A stretch of 21,808 bases of DNA from Nitrospirae bacterium GWC2_56_14. Its GTDB lineage: Bacteria > Nitrospirota > UBA9217. Under the pieces are notes generated by a model. The model saw only the letters and a list, made by a program, of their open reading frames with translations, had not been told where the DNA came from and did not search any database. A program made the translations under genes and the position numbers. Shown here in pieces: positions 6,443-13,306 of this stretch. The stretch is taken from the NCBI GenBank assembly GCA_001803705.1, contig MHDY01000148.1:255-22062 (forward strand). The letters are read 5' to 3'. The number at the start of each line of letters is the position of its first letter. The first letter of the stretch is position 1.

Positions 6443-7647
6443 ACTTTTTAGAGACCTTCAGAGTGGCCTTTGAAGCGATCGTATCGAACAAGGTCCGCTC
6501 CGGACTGACCATGCTCGGCGTGATCATCGGTGTTATGGCCGTGATCCTTCTCGTCTCCATCGGAGCAGGGGCACAGGCATACATTACGAAAGAACTGACC
6601 GGAATGGGCACGAACCTTCTCGTCATCACGCCGGGAAAGACATCGATGCGCGGCGGGTTTCACCCGCCCTCGGCAGGCACGGTGCGTAAGCTCACCTATG
6701 ACGATTCCCAGGCGCTCAGGCGGCGCGCCTGGCTTCTGACCGATGCGGTCCCGCTCGTGTTCGGAACGGGAAAGCTCAAATACCGGAACATGGGCAGGGA
6801 TATCATGATAATCGGCACCACGCCGGAATTTCAACGGGTGCGCAATCTGTTTGTGGACACGGGAAGCTATATCTCACAGGGTGATGTCGATTCCAAGAGC
6901 AAGGTGGTCGTCCTCGGCACGAAGGTAAAAGAGGAGCTTTTCGGCAGCGAGAACGCCCTCGGCAAGGTAGTGGTCCTCTCCGATGCGCGCTACCGGGTGG
7001 TCGGCGTTATGCAGAAAAAAGGCACCAGCTTGGGTATGGATATCGATGACATCGTGTATATTCCCGTTACGAGCGGCCAGGAGCTTTTTGATACCGACTC
7101 GCTTTTTGAGATCATCGCGTCAACGCCGCGCGCGGAAGATGTGGACCGCGCCATTGCCCAGATCAAGGACGTTCTGATAAAGCGGCATGCCCATAAAGAG
7201 GATTTCACCATTCAAACGCAGGGGGCGATGCTTGAGACGATGAATACGATCCTTGGCGTGCTGACGGCAGTGCTCGGCGGCATCGCGGGCATCTCGCTGC
7301 TGGTCGGCGGCATCGGCATCATGAATATCATGCTTGTCTCGGTGCGCGAACGCACGCGGGAGATCGGTATCCGAAAGGCGCTCGGCGCGCGCAATAGCGA
7401 CATCCTGGCCCAGTTCATGATCGAGGCCATAACGCTCTCCGGTGCCGGGGGAGTGATCGGCATTATCCTCGGCGTCGGCCTGGCGCTCGTTATCCCGGTA
7501 TTCGTGGATGTACTGCCGACAAGCGTATCCCTGTGGTCCATCCTGATGGCATTCTTCTTTTCTGCTGCGGTGGGGATTTTCTTCGGGGTGTATCCTGCGC
7601 GCAAGGCGTCGCTCCAGGACCCGATACAGGCGCTCAGATGGGAATAG
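6439..7647 (+). CDS. ABC transporter permease, MacB-like (MacB_PCD plus FtsX domain)
   Basis: This 402-residue inner-membrane permease begins with NFLETFRVAFEAIVSNKVRSGLTMLGVIIGV (first membrane helix near residues 20-42). A large periplasmic core domain follows (about 45-260), then three C-terminal helices containing GGIGIMNIMLVSVRERTREIGIRKALGA, the coupling region of the FtsX/MacB class. The architecture (one plus three helices, ATPase on a separate gene) is that of split MacB-like systems. MacB-type transporters do not move substrate across the inner membrane; they drive export of periplasmic molecules through TolC. The substrate here (antibiotic, lipid or peptide) cannot be told from sequence. 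ATG 6439 overlaps the upstream stop, and the 3' end converges with the minus-strand DUF2318 gene after 9 bp. Confidence 0.93.
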   Translation: MNFLETFRVAFEAIVSNKVRSGLTMLGVIIGVMAVILLVSIGAGAQAYITKELTGMGTNLLVITPGKTSMRGGFHPPSAGTVRKLTYDDSQALRRRAWLLTDAVPLVFGTGKLKYRNMGRDIMIIGTTPEFQRVRNLFVDTGSYISQGDVDSKSKVVVLGTKVKEELFGSENALGKVVVLSDARYRVVGVMQKKGTSLGMDIDDIVYIPVTSGQELFDTDSLFEIIASTPRAEDVDRAIAQIKDVLIKRHAHKEDFTIQTQGAMLETMNTILGVLTAVLGGIAGISLLVGGIGIMNIMLVSVRERTREIGIRKALGARNSDILAQFMIEAITLSGAGGVIGIILGVGLALVIPVFVDVLPTSVSLWSILMAFFFSAAVGIFFGVYPARKASLQDPIQALRWE

Positions 7648-7656
7648 CAGGTACTT

Positions 7657-8106
7657 TTAGAACATCCGGGCAGCGCCTTCCAGCACCGCAAGGGAGATAA
7701 GATATTTCCCTTCCTCGGCCTTTCCCGCTATTTTGATCGGGTAACAGCTCCCCAGGCCTTTTTCCAGCTTATATATCGGGAATTTCATATTGCAGTACCG
7801 GCAGGTTACCAGACCGTCATCGGGGCGGTACCCCCGTCGGTGATGGTAGCAGCTTGCGCAGGCATCGAGGTAGGATTGGACGCCGGAGTCCAGCCGAAGA
7901 ACAAAGAAGTTGATCCGTTTGCCCTGGTATTGATAGGTGAAAAAAAGCGGCGTTGCCGTCTTGAGCGACGATATCTCGATGACGGCATTGGTGCCGATGA
8001 TGGTCGGCGCGGCATACGTAGGCTGGCGGGTACAGGCCGAACAAAGAATAGATGCCAGCAGTAAGATCGTCGGCAATGCACTGCTTTTAAGGTTATGAAC
8101 GTTCAT
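7657..8106 (-). CDS. DUF2318-domain extracytoplasmic Cys-rich protein
   Basis: From ATG 8106 the product has 149 residues: a hydrophobic N-terminus (about 10-24) ending in a lipobox-like CSAC (C25; position -3 is Cys rather than Leu, so lipidation is uncertain), then a beta-rich region and the DUF2318 core. The core carries C83-x2-C86 (DACASCYHHRRGYR), C102-x2-C105 (CRYCNMKF) and C121 in GSCYP. In known proteins DUF2318 is a predicted metal or Fe-S binding domain found beside FTR1/P19-type iron and copper uptake systems. Here it is the last gene of the minus-strand metal/redox cluster, 111 bp after the NosL-type gene. It has no Shine-Dalgarno, and a perfect TATAAT ends 4 nt before this ATG. 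Confidence 0.8.
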   Translation of the reverse strand: MNVHNLKSSALPTILLLASILCSACTRQPTYAAPTIIGTNAVIEISSLKTATPLFFTYQYQGKRINFFVLRLDSGVQSYLDACASCYHHRRGYRPDDGLVTCRYCNMKFPIYKLEKGLGSCYPIKIAGKAEEGKYLISLAVLEGAARMF

Positions 8107-8110
8107 GATC

Positions 8111-8116
8111 ATTATA
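8111..8116 (-). promoter_or_regulatory. TATAAT -10-like box directly before the DUF2318 gene
   Basis: The minus strand reads TATAAT, then GATC, then the ATG at 8106. No good -35 box exists at 16-18 nt (the closest sequence there is the palindrome CACGTG, 8134-8139). If used, it would start transcription at or just after the ATG. It could also be a chance match. Confidence 0.3.
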
Positions 8117-8217
8117 AAAATGGCGTAATGTTTCACGTGGTGTACATGATAGCGCGCTTCGGATAAAAAGTAAAGGCAGTTCACAGCTTCATTTATCAGC
8201 GTTCGGCGCCAGAAAAC

Positions 8218-8697
8218 CTATTGTGATCTCCGCGTTGCTTCCTCCCGCGCGGCAGCAAGTGCTTCGGCCCAGGTCACTATCTTGCCGCCGTTCGCCTTTA
8301 TGAACACTTCAGCGCCTTCTTTTGACTGAAAGGCCCATTTGGGCTGTTCTGTCATGACACCGCGCTTCTTCCCCCCCATGACCCAAATGGCTTTTTCAGC
8401 ATCCAGAAGTGTCCGGGAATAGCGGTCAGCAACGAGCAAAACCTTGACGGTTTTCCCCGGATTCGCATCAAGCTCCACAACAGCACAGTGCAGGCTGCAG
8501 GTGCCCACCACGGTCCCGTCCTCGTACTGGACCAGCATCCTGCTGAAACCATAGGCCTTTCGGTCCATGCCGCAGTAGCCGCATGAACGATGGTCGTTGA
8601 TGTCCTTCTGAGTTTCACCAGCAAGCACCGTATTGTTAAAAAGGAGCATCGTCACCAACAGGAACGCGCTGCAGATATATTGCTTTCTAAGCATCAT
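8218..8697 (-). CDS. NosL-family periplasmic metal-binding protein
   Basis: From ATG 8697 the protein has 159 residues with a Sec signal peptide (core SAFLLVTMLLFNNTVLA, cleavage near residue 26). The mature part starts with C39-GY-C42-GM44, then FSRM54, TC67SLHC71 and a C-terminal MTEQPKWAF plus GGKIVTWAEAL. This is the order of motifs in NosL-like proteins, which bind Cu(I) and help metallate nitrous oxide reductase. No nos genes are in the window, so the client is probably different. Unlike classical NosL it shows no lipobox. AAGGTGAGG just upstream is the ribosome binding site; GTG 8706 overlaps it and is a poor start. It follows the TlpA-like lipoprotein gene by 31 bp, so it is in the same operon. 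Confidence 0.85.
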   Translation of the reverse strand: MMLRKQYICSAFLLVTMLLFNNTVLAGETQKDINDHRSCGYCGMDRKAYGFSRMLVQYEDGTVVGTCSLHCAVVELDANPGKTVKVLLVADRYSRTLLDAEKAIWVMGGKKRGVMTEQPKWAFQSKEGAEVFIKANGGKIVTWAEALAAAREEATRRSQ

Positions 8698-8728
8698 AAT
8701 CCTCACCTTCTTTCTTTGAAATTAATGT

Positions 8729-9286
8729 TCAGGGCAGAGCGGACAGCACCGATCTCAGCCGCGCCCCGTCTTTATAATCCTCGTTAAAACGAACGACACC
8801 GGCCGAATCGACCACAATCGTGGTGCCCATGGTAGCATGAAAACTATCGAGCACTGCCTGGCTCGTATCGGCGAGGACCGTGAATCCCGAACCGGAGTAT
8901 CCGTTACTGAGTTCTTCGTTCCGCGCCATGGCTACACTGCCAGAAACGTAATCAACAATTAAGAACCGTACAGCCGGGTAATTCGGGAGAACGGAAGCCC
9001 GCATGTTGCTCATGTGCATATCGCATATGGGACACCACATGGTGAAATAGATCACCGTGCCACTTACACCGGGGGTAGACACGACTGAAGAAAGGGAGAC
9101 GATGTTCCCCAGAGTATCGGAGAGCGTGAAGTCAGGAGCGTTCTGACACACATCCGGGCCGGTTATGCCGCACGTGATCGCCGGGCGTTTGTCCTTATCA
9201 GAAGGAACGATGTCATCCATCATGCCGCCGCACCCTGCTATCAGGAGCAGCATAAGCAACAGCAATCGCATCTTAGCGGAATCCAT
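8729..9286 (-). CDS. TlpA/redoxin-like thiol lipoprotein with WCPIC motif
   Basis: This 185-residue lipoprotein has the signal core MRLLLLMLLLIAGC with lipobox IAGC (C19). After a short linker with two extra Cys (C39, C47) comes a thioredoxin fold: APDFTLSDTLGN (50-61), VIYFTMWCPIC with active-site C85/C88, and a C-terminal TIVVDSAGVVRF. The CxxC is followed by DMHMSNM, which is unusually rich in Met and His. The position of the conserved cis-proline reads MGTT (G154), so the cis-Pro is missing. The family reduces disulfides or delivers metals in the periplasm; SCO and TlpA members serve copper centres. ATG 9286 has GGGGG upstream and overlaps the beta-barrel gene by 14 nt; ATG 9271 is an alternative start just after that gene's stop. 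Confidence 0.82.
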   Translation of the reverse strand: MDSAKMRLLLLMLLLIAGCGGMMDDIVPSDKDKRPAITCGITGPDVCQNAPDFTLSDTLGNIVSLSSVVSTPGVSGTVIYFTMWCPICDMHMSNMRASVLPNYPAVRFLIVDYVSGSVAMARNEELSNGYSGSGFTVLADTSQAVLDSFHATMGTTIVVDSAGVVRFNEDYKDGARLRSVLSALP

Positions 9287-10262
9287 AGCTGACCCCCAGG
9301 GTATAGATATCCGTGGAGGGGAAGTTCTCTCCCCAGCCGTCGAACATGATAGCATGGTTCCACATCATCCGGACGATCCAGTCGTGGTCAGTACTCGAGT
9401 ATACGATGGTACCGCTCACGGTGTCCTTCTTGAATCCGCTTGACGAATCCCGCACGCCATTGATCGTCGCATCCGCTTCCCGCAGCTGGGATATCGATGC
9501 AATGCCGGTAATAGTGTCGCCTCCCGTCCCGAAATACATGATGTAGCTCAGAGAGAACAGTGCAATGGTCCTGTCTCCCAGTTGCTTGTGGTAAGGTTCG
9601 ACGTAATTGCCGTATTCCCGGTTGACCGTCCGCTCCAAGTAGGTCCCGTAGGCCAGGGAAAGAGTAGCGCTCCAGGGATGGATTGTTTTCGAAACAAGGA
9701 CATTCCCGTCAAGCCGGTAAAAACCGCGGCCGGTCACGTCAAAGCTGTTGTTCACCTCGTCGTATGGCGATATTCCTGTCGGGATGAGAAGGGAGGTGCC
9801 GATCAGGACCGATGGGGTCATATCCTTGATGCTCCGCACCTTCCACGCTGATAAATCGTCGAGTGCTTCGTACCAGAGACTCATGGACATATCACCCAAG
9901 CCGTCGGTCCGGGAAGAAAGACCGGAATACACGTTGCTGTTCCATACGTATGGCGCGACAACACTCGCCTGCCAGCGAGGGGAAAAACGTTGTCCATACC
10001 CCATATTCAAGCGGTATTGCTGCAGGTCCGATCCTGCCGGATCAGCGCGGTGGATACCCTGATGGTCCCAGTAGCCGTTATATTTTTCAACGTCTACGGA
10101 TACATCCACCATGCTCGAATAAAATTTAGGCAGAATGAGGGACGTTGCCAACCCGCCGCCGCAGCAGGATCCGGCCCATGCTGAAAGAGGAGAGAGAAGC
10201 ACGGCCCCCGCGAGGAGGGCCGCCAGAAAGCAAGTTCGTTTCGATCGCATTTTCATTATCAT
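9273..10262 (-). CDS. Outer-membrane beta-barrel protein with GSCCGGG mature N-terminus
   Basis: The 329-residue precursor has a clear Sec signal peptide (about 1-30, ending SAWA) and a mature protein starting GSCCGGG. The rest is alternating hydrophobic/polar strands rich in Tyr, Trp and Gly (RLNMGYGQRFSPRWQASVVAPYVW, SLWYEALDDL, LIPTGISPYDE, LSYIMYFG) with a terminal YTLGVSYGFR. It ends in Arg rather than the usual aromatic residue, with Phe next to last. This is the look of a barrel of 10-14 strands, of the kind automatic annotation calls 'transporter'. I do not recognise a named family. The adjacent Cys pair at the periplasm-facing N-terminus suggests metal or thiol chemistry. It lies 16 bp after the lipoprotein gene and overlaps the next gene, so all three are translated together. 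Confidence 0.75.
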   Translation of the reverse strand: MIMKMRSKRTCFLAALLAGAVLLSPLSAWAGSCCGGGLATSLILPKFYSSMVDVSVDVEKYNGYWDHQGIHRADPAGSDLQQYRLNMGYGQRFSPRWQASVVAPYVWNSNVYSGLSSRTDGLGDMSMSLWYEALDDLSAWKVRSIKDMTPSVLIGTSLLIPTGISPYDEVNNSFDVTGRGFYRLDGNVLVSKTIHPWSATLSLAYGTYLERTVNREYGNYVEPYHKQLGDRTIALFSLSYIMYFGTGGDTITGIASISQLREADATINGVRDSSSGFKKDTVSGTIVYSSTDHDWIVRMMWNHAIMFDGWGENFPSTDIYTLGVSYGFR

Positions 10263-10278
10263 CCCGGTCCGTGTGGCG

Positions 10279-11190
10279 TTATGGTAACGTTGTCGTGAAC
10301 GTTGCATAGGTGTTCGTACCCGATACATTTGATACCATGCCGTCCGTCGTCTTAGCACTACCGTTGACGGTTACCCGGACATAGACCGTATTGGTCTGCG
10401 CGCTGGTGAGCGAAAGGCCGGAGACCAGCCAGTGGCCGTCGCTTGCGGCATTGGTGCCGGACTGCCAGGAGGAAGACGTATCCGTGGTTGCTTCGACGAG
10501 AACGGAGCTGACGGTCCACGCAATATTCTGATAATTCGTCAATGTGGCGCCGCTGTAGATCATGGGATAGGATTGCGCCAAGTTTCCATCAGACGCCAGG
10601 AAGAGATTGATGGAAGTATTCGTGGCATCGCCGTCCTTGAACAGATAATAGGATCGGAATGATGTTCCGGTCGTTGAGCTGATAAGGTCGTCGTTCTGCC
10701 CTTTCAGGGTGGCGCGTATCGTGTCGGTTCCCATGGCCATGCTTACGGAGGGGTAGAACACCGCAGTCTCGGACCCGATCTTGACCTGCAGGTTCCAATA
10801 ACCGCCCATCGCGCCCGTTCCGGAAGCCATGAGATAGTATATGGTGCAATCGTAGGTGCCGGGAGTTGCCGATTCTTTTACCACGTCCGCGGGTGTCCCA
10901 TGATCACGAGTAGCCATATGCATGGTCGGGGTCATTTCTATGGAGAGCCCCGTCGCCGCAGCATAGGTGCTTCTGTGGCGCACGCGCAGTTTAAAGGTCG
11001 TTTTTCCCGTTGTCGCGTTGGCCATAGCACCGCTTGTCGTCGTGCCCGGGATATATTCGACCAGATAGGCGCTGTCGGGAGCGGAGGTTTGAATATACTC
11101 CGTCTTTGTGTCTGTTCCGCAACCGGACAGCATCACCAGCATTAAGATCCCGATGACCGCATTCCCTATACTCCAGCTTTGCTTCATCAT
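10279..11190 (-). CDS. Lipoprotein with YtkA/FixH-like domain and Met/His motif
   Basis: This 303-residue lipoprotein (signal core VIGILMLVMLSGC, lipobox LSGC, C24) is preceded by a strong AAGGAGG 8 nt before ATG 11190. Residues about 40-150 look like a YtkA/FixH-type immunoglobulin-like domain: KLRVRHRSTYAAATGLSIEM, then MTPTMHMATRDHGTP (M86, M90, H91, M92, H97), a GTYDCTIYYLMASG strand and MGGYWNLQVKIG. The Met/His cluster resembles Cu(I)-binding sites of periplasmic copper proteins. The second half (about 160-303) is Ser/Thr-rich and beta-rich, and I recognise no domain there. The assignment to YtkA/FixH is by eye and moderate. It is the third gene of the minus-strand cluster. Confidence 0.72.
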   Translation of the reverse strand: MMKQSWSIGNAVIGILMLVMLSGCGTDTKTEYIQTSAPDSAYLVEYIPGTTTSGAMANATTGKTTFKLRVRHRSTYAAATGLSIEMTPTMHMATRDHGTPADVVKESATPGTYDCTIYYLMASGTGAMGGYWNLQVKIGSETAVFYPSVSMAMGTDTIRATLKGQNDDLISSTTGTSFRSYYLFKDGDATNTSINLFLASDGNLAQSYPMIYSGATLTNYQNIAWTVSSVLVEATTDTSSSWQSGTNAASDGHWLVSGLSLTSAQTNTVYVRVTVNGSAKTTDGMVSNVSGTNTYATFTTTLP

Positions 11191-11232
11191 ATTAGAATCC
11201 TCCTTTTAAGTTTGTGTCATCTGATAAAGCGA

Positions 11233-11733
11233 TTACTGTTTTAATAATGCGTCTATTTCCTTTTCGTAAATGGGTATGGACTCCCTGCTAAAACCCTTGT
11301 GTATCCGCTCTATTATCCCGTCTCTCCCGATAATGAATCCGGTCGGCAGACTGGAAACACGATAGGCATCAGAGACCTCGTTCTTTTTATCAATAATGAT
11401 ATGAACACTGAGGGGGACCTTTTTCAAAAAAGCTGCTACGTTCTTTTCAGATGCATCTATGCTGATGCCAATGACTTCAAGACCTTCGTTGTGAAATTTT
11501 TTATTCAGTTTGTCCAGTTCGGGCAGTTCCTGTCTGCAGGGGACGCACCAGGGAGCCCAGAAATCCAGAAACACCACCTTACCTTTGAACTGTTCAAGCG
11601 TAACCTCCTTGCCATTCAGGTCAACGAGGCTGAATGCCGGAGCCATGGTCCCGATCTGGCCGGAATAACCGGGCAGAGGTACGACGAATACTAGGACCAG
11701 TGCTGTAATGATAATTTTTTTAACGTTCAACAT
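11233..11733 (-). CDS. TlpA/ResA-type periplasmic thiol-disulfide oxidoreductase
   Basis: This 166-residue protein has an N-terminal signal or anchor (IIITALVLVFVVPLPGYS) and a complete TlpA-type thioredoxin domain: APAFSLVDLNGKEV, FLDFWAPWCVPC with C63/C66, ELPELDKLNKKF, GLEVIGISID, and the cis-proline loop SSLPT (P130) followed by GFIIGRDG. Relatives (ResA, CcmG, TlpA) reduce apocytochrome c or copper-site cysteines on the outer face of the inner membrane. The gene just upstream encodes a CXXCH protein, which makes cytochrome maturation a sensible role. Start ATG 11733 is chosen because the signal peptide begins there; AGAG a few nt upstream is a weak ribosome site. It lies 63 bp after the cytochrome gene. 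Confidence 0.92.
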   Translation of the reverse strand: MLNVKKIIITALVLVFVVPLPGYSGQIGTMAPAFSLVDLNGKEVTLEQFKGKVVFLDFWAPWCVPCRQELPELDKLNKKFHNEGLEVIGISIDASEKNVAAFLKKVPLSVHIIIDKKNEVSDAYRVSSLPTGFIIGRDGIIERIHKGFSRESIPIYEKEIDALLKQ

Positions 11734-11796
11734 TCTCTGGCCAACAAGTCGGACGGGCGGGAGCAAATCCCGCCCGTCCGAGAATCACGCAATGCC

Positions 11797-12621
11797 TTAC
11801 TTTTTTACCTCGGTTTTTGCCATCGGCGGTGCTGGAATGTTCGTGCCGTGACATTCATTGCAATTCTGCTGACCAGTGATGCCCACGGTCTTTCCCGGCG
11901 TCCAAGAGGACCGGGGAATGAACTTGCCGTCCTTCCAGGCGTTCAGATCAACTACAAGCTTATGAGCAACACTCGCGGAAACCCGTGCGCACCGGTCCTT
12001 CCGTTCCGGGCTCGCCAGAGCGAAACCGGACGACTTCATCCACTTCCCGACCGATACATGGCAAAGAGGGGAGTTGCTCGTAGTCTGGATGATCGCGGTC
12101 TTCTGCTTCGGTTCCCTCGGCGCGAAGGTGGGAAGCGCGGTATTGGAATACCAGTCCATCATGTCCGCTCCCACAGAATGCCCGTGTTCGCAATCCGGTC
12201 CCGCGATCCGGGGGCCGATGATCAGGTTGCTCACGACGTTGGCGCCGGCGTTCGAACCGCACACGGTCCCCCATCCGGCCATGCCGCCTTCGAGAAACAC
12301 GAACCCGTCGATAGGAAAAGACTTGTAGGGTTCGCCTACCTTTTCGCGGAGCTGGCTGAATACGCTGCTGATGACCGCACCGCCGCAGAACACGCGGTAC
12401 CACTCATTGTAGGCGATCTCGGCTGTCTTCTCGGGATCGAGCTTCACATAGGGCCAGGGCCACTTTTCTGTCGCTCCTCCCACAGCTTCCGCTTTGGATA
12501 CAAATCCCGGCAGTGCCGAAGCAACAGCCGCGATGCCGGCCGCTCCAACGGCGCATTTTCCCGCGTTGATCAGAAGACTTCTCCTGGACATCTGTGCATC
12601 AAGTTTCTTTTCTTCTTCCAT
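11797..12621 (-). CDS. Tat-exported C_GCAxxG_C_C (split-Soret-like) c-type haem protein
   Basis: The 274-residue precursor carries a twin-arginine signal (SRRSLL at 12-17, hydrophobic part about 23-40, AEA near 44-46). The mature part has the C_GCAxxG_C_C landmarks: C79-GGAVIS, GGMAGWGTVCG (C121), SNLIIG and C144-EHGH. An LCHVSVGKW segment follows (C187-H188), and near the end there is one canonical haem-attachment motif, C254-NE-CH258. Split-Soret cytochromes of sulfate reducers belong to this family and carry haems near the C-terminus. Here only one CXXCH is present. The redox partner is unknown. AGGGGGG 9 nt before ATG 12621 is a clear ribosome site. It is the first gene of the cluster and a likely client of the TatA encoded at 13.9 kb. 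Confidence 0.82.
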   Translation of the reverse strand: MEEEKKLDAQMSRRSLLINAGKCAVGAAGIAAVASALPGFVSKAEAVGGATEKWPWPYVKLDPEKTAEIAYNEWYRVFCGGAVISSVFSQLREKVGEPYKSFPIDGFVFLEGGMAGWGTVCGSNAGANVVSNLIIGPRIAGPDCEHGHSVGADMMDWYSNTALPTFAPREPKQKTAIIQTTSNSPLCHVSVGKWMKSSGFALASPERKDRCARVSASVAHKLVVDLNAWKDGKFIPRSSWTPGKTVGITGQQNCNECHGTNIPAPPMAKTEVKK

Positions 12622-12688
12622 GTCTGTGAACCCCCCTCGTGTAGGATAGTTGCTGACAGAATGAACATAGTGAATCACCCGGAGATTC

Positions 12689-12757
12689 AAAAAAAGACTC
12701 CGCTTCGAAAATATCAGGGATGACCAATTGACAACAATGGATATCGCCGAAGCGGAG
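12689..12757 (-). terminator. Structured terminator or attenuator before the cytochrome gene
   Basis: In minus-strand RNA a perfect 10-bp stem (CTCCGCTTCG 12757-12748 with CGAAGCGGAG 12707-12698) closes a 40-nt interior. A second ATATC/GATAT stem lies inside, with a possible CCA-TTG/CAA-TTGG hairpin at the tip. The outer stem is followed by TC and seven T (12695-12689). It ends about 67 nt upstream of the cytochrome ATG and 79 nt after the small gene's stop. Simplest reading: an intrinsic terminator of the 12836-13120 gene. The large branched interior leaves room for regulated read-through into the cluster. Confidence 0.6.
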
Positions 12758-12835
12758 CCGAGCTTACTGGCACGCGCAGACGTGCACGTACCTATTCCGG
12801 GGAGGAATACTCACAACTTCGGTCTTATACAGCGA

Positions 12836-13120
12836 TCAGCTTTTTGGAGGACGTTCGTCTTGAAAGGCAATAGTGAATGGCTTGAATCGAGGAACTGCAA
12901 CCGCGGAAGTCTTGATGGGCCCCTGGGGAAGAGGCAGGTTCATGCTTGCATTGATACAGGGCATATCACCGTTCGATGACAGGGCGGGTGTTGCCGAGTG
13001 GCAGACGTCAAGCGTTCCTATCTCAGTCTGCGCGCCCTCGGCGACCATGATCGGAAGCGCGGGAGGCGCGGCGATACTGACTGCGATCGCCAGAAGCACG
13101 ATAATAGATTGCCATCTCAT
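12836..13120 (-). CDS. Small secreted protein with DVCH motif, function unknown
   Basis: This 94-residue protein has a Sec signal peptide (SIIVLLAIAVSIAAPPALP, about 5-23). The mature region of about 70 residues contains TLDVCHSATPALSSNGDMPC (C40, H41, C55), then a Pro-rich tail with no membrane segment. I recognise no named family. The Cys-His plus Cys pattern, Met residues and position suggest metal or redox binding, but there is no CXXCH. It is driven by an almost perfect sigma70 promoter whose -10 ends 6 nt before the ATG, with no Shine-Dalgarno, so the mRNA should be leaderless. It is probably abundant. A terminator-like hairpin separates it from the downstream cytochrome cluster. Confidence 0.7.
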   Translation of the reverse strand: MRWQSIIVLLAIAVSIAAPPALPIMVAEGAQTEIGTLDVCHSATPALSSNGDMPCINASMNLPLPQGPIKTSAVAVPRFKPFTIAFQDERPPKS

Positions 13121-13126
13121 GATTTG

Positions 13127-13155
13127 AGTATAGATAGTAAAAAAAAAATTGTCAA
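13127..13155 (-). promoter_or_regulatory. Near-consensus sigma70 promoter, predicted leaderless start
   Basis: On the minus strand TTGACA (13155-13150), a 17-nt spacer made largely of T, and TATACT (13132-13127). Six nt lie between the -10 and the ATG at 13120, so the expected +1 is the A of the start codon. Confidence 0.85.
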
Positions 13156-13272
13156 CATAAAGCTCTAACTTTAGAACTTCAACAGGTGCGGTTCATCGGC
13201 GCAGAATGCGCTTTCTCGGGAACATCGGCGCCGAATTGAGGGGATATACCGCATGAACGGGTAAGTTCGTTA

Positions 13273-13301
13273 TTGACACCTCATTGTAAATACTGTAATT
13301 T
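13273..13301 (+). promoter_or_regulatory. Sigma70 promoter of mobA, predicted leaderless start
   Basis: TTGACA (13273-13278), 17-nt spacer, TAATTT (13296-13301); TGTAAT (13294-13299, spacer 15) is an alternative -10. The mobA ATG at 13307 begins 5-7 nt after the -10 and no Shine-Dalgarno exists. It is divergent from the promoter of the small secreted protein; the 117 bp between them holds two ATCGGCGC copies and nothing else that I can name. Confidence 0.7.
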
Positions 13302-13306
13302 TAATT

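Noticed and set aside
12064..12066. Second haem-binding motif at SPLCH in the cytochrome
   Set aside because: There is no Cys three residues before the Cys-His, so it is not CXXCH.
11848..12723. 291-codon plus-strand open frame opposite the Tat cytochrome gene
   Set aside because: The minus strand carries a ribosome site, Tat signal, family motifs and CXXCH; the plus frame has none of these.
12698..12757. The 10-bp inverted repeat as a DNA operator
   Set aside because: The T7 tract right after the distal arm on the minus strand and the nested pairing favour an RNA hairpin; the operator reading is not excluded.
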